Shown here piece after piece: positions 31,530 to 38,395 of a stretch of 38,395 bases of DNA. Numbering within the stretch: position 1 is the stretch's first letter; the number at the start of each line of letters is the position of its first letter. The translations under genes and the position numbers were made by a program. Below the pieces are notes generated by a model. The model was not told the DNA's origin. It worked only from the letters and a program-made list of their open reading frames with translations, and made no database searches. Origin of the DNA: Gnetum montanum (taxonomy: Eukaryota > Streptophyta > Gnetopsida > Gnetales > Gnetaceae); assembly GCA_015680685.1 (NCBI GenBank), contig MNCI01005581.1, positions 57,909 through 96,303 on the forward strand, read 5' to 3'.

Positions 31530-32110
31530 CTCACAAGGATTGATCCTAGGATATGCCAACATCGTATTTACATTGACCCGGCCATGAAGCCAAAGAGGCA
31601 ACAATAGAGGCAATTGAATTCCAAATTAAAGTAGATCATCAAAGAAGAAATCGAACAACTCCTCAAGATGAGGTTTATCTATCCCATTGTGGATAGTGAG
31701 TGGATTATTCCACTCATGATTATTCCAAAGAAAGGTGGTAAGTGATAGGTCTGCATCAATTTTTGACTATTGAATATGAAAACATTCAAGGATCATTTTC
31801 AATTGCTATTCATTGATTAGGTGTTAGACACTATATTTGGGCATTTCTATTGTAGTTTTCTAGATGGTTATAGTGGCTATAACCAAATCCAAATCATGCT
31901 AGAGGACCAAGCCAAAAAAACATTCATGAGTCCATGGGGGACCTTTGCATATTGCAAGATGCCTTTTATTCTATGCAATACTCCTACTATATTCCAACAT
32001 ATAGTCTTAAGTGTCTTTCAATAGCAAATCGGTAGCAAAGTGCAAGTTTTTATGGAGTACTTCTTACTTATGGTGCTACATTCAAGCAAGCCTTGGATAG
32101 CCTTCAACAA
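31530..32110 (+). pseudogene. reverse transcriptase of the Athila-like element
   Basis: 'HRIYIDPAMKPKRQQ', 'IKEEIEQLLKMRFIYPIVDS' and 'IIPLMIIPKKGGK' come first (about 31560-31745). Then the open piece 31821-32024 reads 'SFLDGYSGYNQIQIMLEDQA', 'KKTFMSPWGTFAYCKMPF' and 'LCNTPTIFQHIV'. These are the ordered fingers and palm blocks of a Ty3/gypsy RT. The catalytic 'FMDDF' is 'FMEYF' at about 32049-32064, so both Asp are lost. A frameshift just after it moves the following 'KQALDSLQQVLKRC' into another frame. Confidence 0.85.
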
Positions 32111-33060
32111 GTACTAAAAAGGTGTGTGAAAACAAACTTATGGCTCAATTAGAAAAAGAGTCATATGATGGTCCATGAGGGCATTATATTGGGGCATAGA
32201 ATCTCACAATTAGGAATTGAGGTCGATCTTGAAATGATAAGGGTCATCCAAGGAATCACTTGCCAACTAGAAACCATCAAAGATGCTCAATCATCTCTTA
32301 GACACATTGGCTACTACTAGTGATTCATAGAGAATTTCTCTAAGATAACAAAATTTTTGGTTGAACTCACAAAGAAATATGCTCCATTTTTCTGGACCAA
32401 GGAATGTGAAAAGGCATTTCAACAACTGAAAGAGAAACTTGTAGAAATGCCAATTCTATAGGCACCCAACTACTCAAGACCATTTCATGTTATGATAAAT
32501 GCATCAAATTATGCCTTGGGAGCTATGCTTACATAGTTGGATGACAAGAAATGTCCATATTACATCCATTACGTAAGCTAAAGCATTGTGGATGCATAAT
32601 TGAACTAGAAAAGAATTGATGATAGTGGTGTTTACTCTAGAAAAGTTTAGCCATTATGTGCTTGATACAAAGTGTTTGTGCACACAAATGACAGTGTCAT
32701 TTGCTTTCTCATGGATAAGCCAACGATGAACCCCCATGTCATGTGATGGATGGTGATCTTACAAGAATTCAATTTTATGATGGTATATCAAAAAGAAACC
32801 ACTTTCCTCGATTGTGATGGGACAACAAAGAGGAGGAAATCCCACTATCTAATCTATTTCCTAATGAACTCCTCTTTGTTGAGAATATAACTAAACAATT
32901 GCCCACTAAGCCTATATGGTATGATGGCATTCTTACCTATCTTCTCACCCAGGAGATGCCATGAGGATTGGACCACTGAAAGAAATAATAGTTTCTTCAC
33001 TAGGTGAAATGCTTCATAGATATCAATGGACACCTCTATAAGGTATGCACTAATGGCCTA
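32110..33060 (+). pseudogene. RT thumb/RNase H region of the Athila-like element
   Basis: Readable blocks are 'HEGIILGHRISQLGIEVDLE' (H.GIvLGH.IS..GiEVD..K), 'SSLRHIGYY', 'FIENFSKITKFLVELTKKY' and 'PFFWTKECEKAFQQLKEKLV' (pF.f...C..AF..LK..L). Then comes the start of RNase H, 'FHVMINASNYALGAMLT' (F.vm.DASdyAvGavL). The metal-binding Asp of 'DAS' is Asn. Later RNase H motifs are worn. Confidence 0.8.
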
Positions 33061-33069
33061 GTTCGTTAG

Positions 33070-34060
33070 TGTGTCCCTGATGTTGATCAACTACACATTC
33101 TCAAGGATGCTCATGAGGGTCCTTCTGGGGGCCACTATGCTGGGAGATGCACATCCATTAAAATCCTAATGGTAGGGTATTATTGGCCAATAATCTTCAA
33201 GGATGCTCAACAATTTATCCACTCTTATGAGCACTGCCAACAAGATGATGGAATGATTGCTTGAATGAAGGAACCTCAACAGTGGATCCAACCACTGGAA
33301 CCCTTCAACATCTAGGGCATTGATTTCATGGGTCCAATCATGACCATGTTAAATGAAAAGGTGTACATCATAGTTGATGTTGACTATTGTACAAAATGGG
33401 TAGAAGCAGCAGTTGTCACTAATTGTACATCTTCTACTACTACTCGGTTTGTACAATAGAATGTGGTAAATAGGTTTGATGTGCCACATGCATTAATTTT
33501 TAACAATGGAATCCAATTTATAGGTACTACATTTCAAAAGCTTATGCAACACTTGGAGGTTGAACATAAACTAACAACATCCTACCACCCCTAAGCCAAT
33601 GGTCAAGCTGAGGTTAAAAATAGGGAAATCACAAAGATCCTAATGAGAACTATTACCAAATATAGAAGGGACTAGAGCACAAAACTCAATGATGCCCTCT
33701 AGGCCTACCGCTCAACATGGAAACTTCCTATAGGCTATTCTCCCTATGAGCTTGTGTATGGAAAATTATCAACACTTCCTATTTAATTCAAGCTCTCTAT
33801 GCTTTCAACAGCCTGTGACCTTGACCTTCACTTAAGTCTAGCACAAAAAGAAAGATTAATGAATCTTAACTTGCTAAACAAAATCTAATTGGTGGCCCTA
33901 TCATCTAATGAGTTGCACAAGGCATTCAACAAAAAGCACCATAACCTTAGAATTAGGAAAGTCAAATTTCAACTAGGAGATAAGGTTCTCTACTAGAACC
34001 CCACACACATACCTCAACGAACTAAGTTCCAAACATTGTAGAAGGACCTGATACCATTTA
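33070..34060 (+). pseudogene. integrase of the Athila-like element
   Basis: The zinc-binding domain reads 'ILKDAHEGPSGGHYAGRCTS', 'GYYWPIIFKDAQQFIHSYEH' and 'CQQ' (33085-33245). The core has 'GIDFMGPI' with its Asp, 'VDVDYCTKWVEAA', 'LIFNNGIQF' (catalytic Asp changed to Asn), 'TSYHP' and 'NGQAEVKNREI' with its Glu. The C-terminal half keeps 'AYRSTWKLPIGYSPYELVYG' and 'RKVKFQLGDKVL'. It stays in one frame for nearly 1 kb, broken only by stops, and is the best-preserved domain of the window. It would have inserted the cDNA. Confidence 0.85.
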
Positions 34061-36193
34061 TGATATTTTCCCTTCTAGGGCCATGTTGATCTAAAAATCT
34101 CAGAGCCCAGATAAGAATAGCTGGTCAACATATAACAAGTCAAACTTTTCCATGAGCCTAAGCAAGCTAGTGTAACAAATGCCTCATTGGATGGACAATC
34201 ATGCTCAATCTTTTAGATTTTCTTCTTTCAACTTAGTCATGGGGGAGATGGTCATCCATGCTAACTATATAAGTGACTTCTCAATTTTTCATCTTTTTGT
34301 TTTACACATTTTTATTTTACACCTTGTTATTTTTACAACTTTTTGTTTTACACATTCTTTATTTTACACCTTTTTTTTACGTTATTAATTTTTCAAAATT
34401 TTTTTTTACAACATCATTAGTACATTTTATTTTTGTTAAGTATTTTACAATTTCTTGTATATTTTCCTTTATTTAAATGTGATTTTCTCATTATGTTTTA
34501 ATAATAACGTGCCTTATTACCGAATGGGTACAGTGTGGTTTGTTTAATGTGAGCATGTGCTATCCAATTATTTGATTGTTGGTGTCTAGATTCTAACTTT
34601 TAATTTTGTTACTAATAACTAGGAAATGGTTTCTTTTTCATCAAATAGGTAGTGGGTCCATAGCATCCACCCATCCACAAACTCTATGATTTTCCTTGTT
34701 CTAGAAATATGAGGTCCCTGTTTCATTAATAAAACTTTAACAAATTTATGACCTTGATAATTTTTAGATCTGGAAAGGATTCAAAGGTTTGAATAGGTGT
34801 AACTTCAAGGGGACTTGGTACTCTTTATGCCTTTCTGCTTGCATGTATGTTTTCATGGATTTCTTATCATTCTATGTCAACCAATAACAAGAAGTTGAAT
34901 AAGTCTTTGCATGGTGTGGTTCCCATTCCAAAAAATGATGAGAATTCAAAGCACATCCCTTAAACTAAATAAGTAGGCTACAAGCACTGGTTATGAAACT
35001 AGAAAGACATGTTATCCATGCTTGAAGGTCTCCTCTAACTAAGGCCCTTTCTCACTTCCTACTTCTATTTTCTTCTTCAATAAGGAATAGTACTTGTTTT
35101 GTGAAAGCACTCTTATGTCTCAAGGGGTTAGATTGGTCTTAGAGTGGTGATGCAACATCACTAAATGTGGTTGGTTTTGGTCTAGACTAAAGATGCATTT
35201 TATTAGGTCATTTAACCACAAAATTTACAAGGGACTTCATGTGACCTTAATCAAGAACTCCATTCCACTCTTTCTCTCACCCATCTATGCTTTCCATGTC
35301 TCACCTCATGACCAATTTTATGTTCTTGTTTGATGTCTTGGTTTGATGTGTTGACATTCTTAGGTAGTTTCTTCTAGGTTTTCTATACTTAACTTTCTAT
35401 AACCATTAATCATACATGGGGCTCACGAACTTCTCAGTTTGAAGTTATGTAAGGGTAATAAAGGGTATGTGCTTGCTTTGGGGAGGATCCACTTGCATAA
35501 CTTTTGGCTAGATTAGTTAATTTCTTTATCCTTAGACATTCTCACAATCAAATCCTTTTATGTTCCCCATCAATGACATTCAGTTGTATGCATCTTCACA
35601 ACATTTTTCTGTGAAATCTTCTTTTTATTATTGTAAATTCTTTAACCCTCTTCAAGCATTTCATTGTGTTTCAACTTTTCAAACATTAATAACAGACCAC
35701 TTATCCATTTCACCCTACTTTTCAGTCTTCCTGCTAACACTATTAAAAGAATCAATCCACCATACTCACAACCTAGCCAAGTGTAACTACTAATGAGACA
35801 AGGTGCCTAAAAGCTATACATTGCACACTAATTCATAATTTTGTTGTCATTGTAGTAGGAAGTGCAAACTAGAAGTAGGACTCTCTTTACCAAAAGATAA
35901 GTAGCAGCATCATGTGATGAGGATCCTTCAAGATCGTTGAATCTTATCCCTCAATCTTCAACTGCTAGAAGAGTTGGATGTCAATTGTTTCTAGGGCATT
36001 CAATTCTATTATTAGGAACATCCAATTTTATAAAAGATTGTAAATCCATACACTTGGACACTCAGAGTCTATCTATTCCATCTAAGTCAGTTTGCATGTC
36101 AGTCAATAATCCCATACCTTCCCAACATTTTGTAAGGAACTTGTTCCTCCTCTTGTTCACTCAAGGATGAGTTTTTATTTAGTCACTGGGGTA
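34061..36193 (+). other. 3' region of the Athila-like element without an identified gene
   Basis: About 2.1 kb between integrase and the 3' LTR. Only short, unconvincing frames occur (for example 35560-35793). It holds a T-rich repeat at about 34290-34400. Athila elements often have an env-like ORF here, but I see no signal peptide, transmembrane and coiled-coil combination that would support one. The sequence just before the LTR, CACTGGGGTA, may be a short polypurine tract. Confidence 0.5.
34290..34400. repeat. T-rich tandem repeat, core 'tttttgttttacaca'
   Basis: 'ctttttgttttacacatttt' and 'ctttttgttttacacattct' recur about 55 bp apart, with 'tattttacacctt' words between them. Irregular, low-complexity. 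Confidence 0.7.
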
Positions 36194-36706
36194 TGATGAA
36201 TCATATTTTCTCTAGCTCAGATGTCATATATCTAATATCGGAGCCCTAATATCAGGTATGCACTATTGGGTTCCAAGATGCAATGTCAGATATCCAATAT
36301 CATAGGGTATGTGTCAGCCTATAAATATAGTCCTTGGGCATTCTATTTCCATATATTTTTTGTCATAGCAAAGCTCTTATAGTTTTTTTTTCTCTAGAGT
36401 TCGAATATTTTCCAAAGTGCTCCTAATAGGAGTCATTGAGTGTACAGATCTTTATTTGATCACTATTGTGCCTGAGCATGACAGTGTGTGCAGTAATAAA
36501 GATGACCTTTCTAATCAAACCTTGCCACACCTTAGCTAGCTTAAATATTTTATTTATGTCTTTAATGTTTTATGCAATGTCCTTTAATGCTCCCAAGTAA
36601 TTAAGATAAAGTAATCTAGCTCAATTAACTAGAAATCAATTAAGCACAAAAGTATGACTGCCTCTAGCATGCATATGAGTCTTGGTAATCCCAACAATGC
36701 TTAATG
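36194..36706 (+). repeat. 3' LTR of the Athila-like element
   Basis: It begins TGATGAATCATAT and ends GCTTAATG, where the 5' LTR has ACTTAACA. It matches the 5' LTR over its full length, with TATA box at 36320-36327. The matching continues ten bases further (TTTGGTAACC) before diverging. Confidence 0.85.
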
Positions 36707-36796
36707 TTTGGTAACCTAGTTGTTGGCACATTTGGCCATTTCATGCAGCAGGCTAGTAAGGTTAAATTGGTTAAAAGTTCTTGGAGAAGTGGCTAA

Positions 36797-36872
36797 AATT
36801 TGGGTTTGAGAGGAAAAAGAATAAGTAGCATTTTAATTTGGGTTTGAGAGGAAAAAGAATAAGTAGCATTTT
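36797..36872. repeat. 38-bp perfect tandem duplication
   Basis: 'atttgggtttgagaggaaaa' to 'agtagcatttt' occurs twice in a row with a 38-bp period and no mismatch that I can see, so the duplication is recent. Confidence 0.9.
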
Positions 36873-37008
36873 TTTCTACTTTATAAAAAATGTATTTATA
36901 CATAGTGGGATTATGGAAGAAGCCTAATTTACCTTTTATATGATATAAAGATATAACAAATCAGAGGGCATCTTAAGTAAAATTTGTGTTGTATCCATTT
37001 TATTCCAG

Positions 37009-37294
37009 AAAGCAACCTCTGCAGCAACACAAATTCAGCAGGACAATTCATATTTTGATGGAAAGGGTTCCAGAGTCTTTGTTCCACCTTACTTTCGGAT
37101 TATAAATTTATCATTTAAATTTTTAAAGGTAACATAAACTGTTCCTGTTTCCAAAAATCAAAATTCATCACCTTCCAGAAAATCAAAATTTCCAGAGAAC
37201 TGCGAGCCCGAGATCTATTCCCAGTGCTGAGCCCTCTGATTATGATCTGCACCGGATGAAGGTTCATACTGTTGCTAAGCGCCATGCCGCGTAA
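37009..37294 (+). pseudogene. possible two-exon 3' end of a host gene
   Basis: After TTTTATTCCAG at 37008, a 120-bp stretch (40 codons, phase 0) is open: 'KATSAATQIQQDNSYFDGKG', then 'SRVFVPPYF'. It ends AAAG|GTAACA, a good 5' splice site at 37128/37129. A second stretch after TTTCCAG at 37195 reads 'RTASPRSIPSAEPSDYDLHR', then 'MKVHTVAKRHAA' and a stop (TAA 37292-37294). It is also phase 0, so the two join without a shift. The implied intron is only 67 bp. The second stretch keeps many CpG dinucleotides, unlike the transposons around it. I do not recognise the protein. It may be a fragment of a real gene, or chance. Confidence 0.35.
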
Positions 37295-37399
37295 TTCAGA
37301 GAAGCTGTTTTCCAAAAAAAAAAGAGAAGCAGACATCAACATTTCATTTTTTTTTTTGGGGACCATAAGCAGCGTTGGCCGCTACCTCTGCAAACAGAA

Positions 37400-37800
37400 A
37401 TACAAAAACCTCCGAGCAAGTAGGGTAACCAAACCCTACTGATTTCTGCACCGCGCGAGTCAATACCAGGGCCTTGCTCCACTGCGTGATGGTGGCCACG
37501 TCGATGGAGGACAGATGGTGTGCAACGGGCGAAACGAGACAGTGGCCGCAGCAGGCGGATGAACGGCGGCAGCAGAAGAAGAAATGTAGTGGTCTCTGTC
37601 ACGCGCGGGGCCATGGCCTCGGCCACGTCTAGATCTGGCTGAGGGTTGCTACGGGTGACTTGAGGGAGATGAGGGCTATGATGATGGCAACGGCACCAAC
37701 ACAACACGCGGTCACGGCGGAGGACAAGGAAGATAGTTGCGAAATCTTCAGTTTCGGGTTCCGCCTCCAACCTTGCCAAATAGGCTTGGGTTTTCTCAAA
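37400..37800. other. CpG-rich block
   Basis: About 400 bp with dense CpG (for example 'caccgcgcgag', 'acgcgcggggcc', 'gcggtcacggcgg') and higher GC than anything else in the window. The transposons, by contrast, are nearly CpG-free. This suggests DNA that has not been methylated and decayed, such as the start of a host gene or a recent arrival. The 147-codon minus-strand frame is Arg/Pro/His-rich in the manner of chance frames in GC-rich DNA. Confidence 0.6.
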
Positions 37801-38063
37801 GAATGCATTTCAAAATTTTTCCAGGCGGTTAAAAAACGGCAATCATAAGTTTACTCGCCCTGGAACCTGCAATCCGAAAATAGTAGCCATGCCCGATGCC
37901 AATGCCTCCGATGTCGCATACCAGTCCACGAAATAAGACAGTAGAGACACAAAGGCACAACAAGACAGGTGTCAGGAGATGTTTTGGGCCAATGTTGGTA
38001 AACCGGAGTTGCAGTTCATCAAATAAAAGTTTAAAATAATCACAAATTAACCAAATTAACCAA

Positions 38064-38105
38064 CATATATATACATATATATATATATAGATATAGATAT
38101 ATACC
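38064..38105. repeat. AT-dinucleotide microsatellite
   Basis: An (AT)n tract with interruptions, 'catatatatacatatatata' followed by 'gatatagatatatac'. Confidence 0.9.
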
Positions 38106-38395
38106 CATAGTGTGAAGTACTCATGGTGTAAAGCCTTGGTTTAGAAATTTGCCTTTAATTACCCCAAGTCCTAGACATTATTTTAAAACATTATTATATA
38201 TAAGTTACTACCCATAAAATTTTTGCAATATTGATATTTAAAATATTTATTTGTAATATCACCTTACATTTAATATAAATACTAATCACATTTAATATAA
38301 ATATTAAAGTTAGCATAAAATTCTCCTAATTTCATGTATAACTTCCTAAATCCCTAACTACATAACTTCCTCCTAACTTGTTGGGCAAATAATCT
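38106..38395. other. AT-rich tail of the window
   Basis: No gene or recognised repeat. 'catttaatataaatact' is followed about 20 bp later by 'catttaatataaatatt', a small local duplication. Confidence 0.6.

Larger units (their letters stand above)
27293..36706 (+). mobile_element. Ty3/gypsy LTR retrotransposon with Athila-like pol (~9.4 kb)
   Basis: Direct repeats of about 515 bp (27293-27809 and 36194-36706) flank gag, protease, RT, RNase H and integrase, all on the plus strand in Ty3/gypsy order. Protease and RT motifs ('GYSGYNQI', 'PWGTFAY', 'MPF.LCNTPT.FQ') resemble the Athila/Tat branch. A 2.1-kb region without an identified gene lies between integrase and the 3' LTR, where Athila elements carry an env-like ORF. 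None is recognisable. No clean target duplication was found. The 5' end abuts the LINE ORF2 start. LTRs look about 85-88% identical in stretches compared by eye. Confidence 0.85.

Noticed and set aside
34179-34476. Phe-rich ORFs as an env-like gene
   Set aside because: They come from a TTTT/ACA low-complexity repeat. There is no signal peptide, no glycosylation pattern and no frame of env-like length.
37336-37779. 147-codon minus-strand ORF, longest in the window
   Set aside because: Arg/Pro/His/Leu-rich composition is what chance gives in CpG-rich DNA. It runs through a poly-A/T run at its end and shows no motif. An exon cannot be excluded.

Overview
The window is nuclear DNA of a seed plant with a large, repeat-rich genome. 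A conifer or other gymnosperm fits the style, but no feature here proves it. It is AT-rich, packed with old nested retroelements, and has no intact long ORF. Nearly every coding trace belongs to a decayed transposon: family motifs are readable, but stops and frameshifts interrupt them, often where the family has Gln or Trp.

Layout, left to right. (1) 1-~870: 3' part of a plus-strand LTR, with 71-bp tandem repeats just upstream of a TATA box. (2) 927-1801: four copies of a ~135-bp short element with a tRNA-like internal promoter and GGTGTTAG-type terminal inverted repeats. (3) ~2560-3310: a minus-strand LINE ORF1 remnant. (4) ~4008-7018 and 26795-~27275: the two halves of a minus-strand L1-type LINE (endonuclease, reverse transcriptase, zf-RVT), split by element 5. 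(5) 7019-26794: a ~19.8-kb Tat-like Ty3/gypsy element on the minus strand, with ~1.73-kb LTRs and a perfect 5-bp target duplication (GACAT). Its order 5'->3' on the minus strand is LTR, PBS, gag, protease, a ~6-kb block of opposite polarity, RT, RNase H, second RNase H, integrase, spacer, PPT, LTR. (6) 27293-~36706: a ~9.4-kb plus-strand Ty3/gypsy element with Athila-like protease and RT motifs and ~515-bp LTRs. (7) ~36720-38395: non-transposon sequence with a possible exon pair and a CpG-rich block.

The most unusual object is the block at ~14.4-20.3 kb inside the giant element. On the strand opposite to gag-pol it carries a TATA-like site, several decayed exon-like reading frames (one with a 'fGLsfEGP' motif, another ending in an acidic tail) and at least one convincing GT...AG intron. 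It lies exactly between protease and RT and is bordered on both sides by the same minisatellite vocabulary. This looks like an antisense cargo gene carried by the retrotransposon. All coordinates of decayed domains are approximate, because they come from reading translations by eye.
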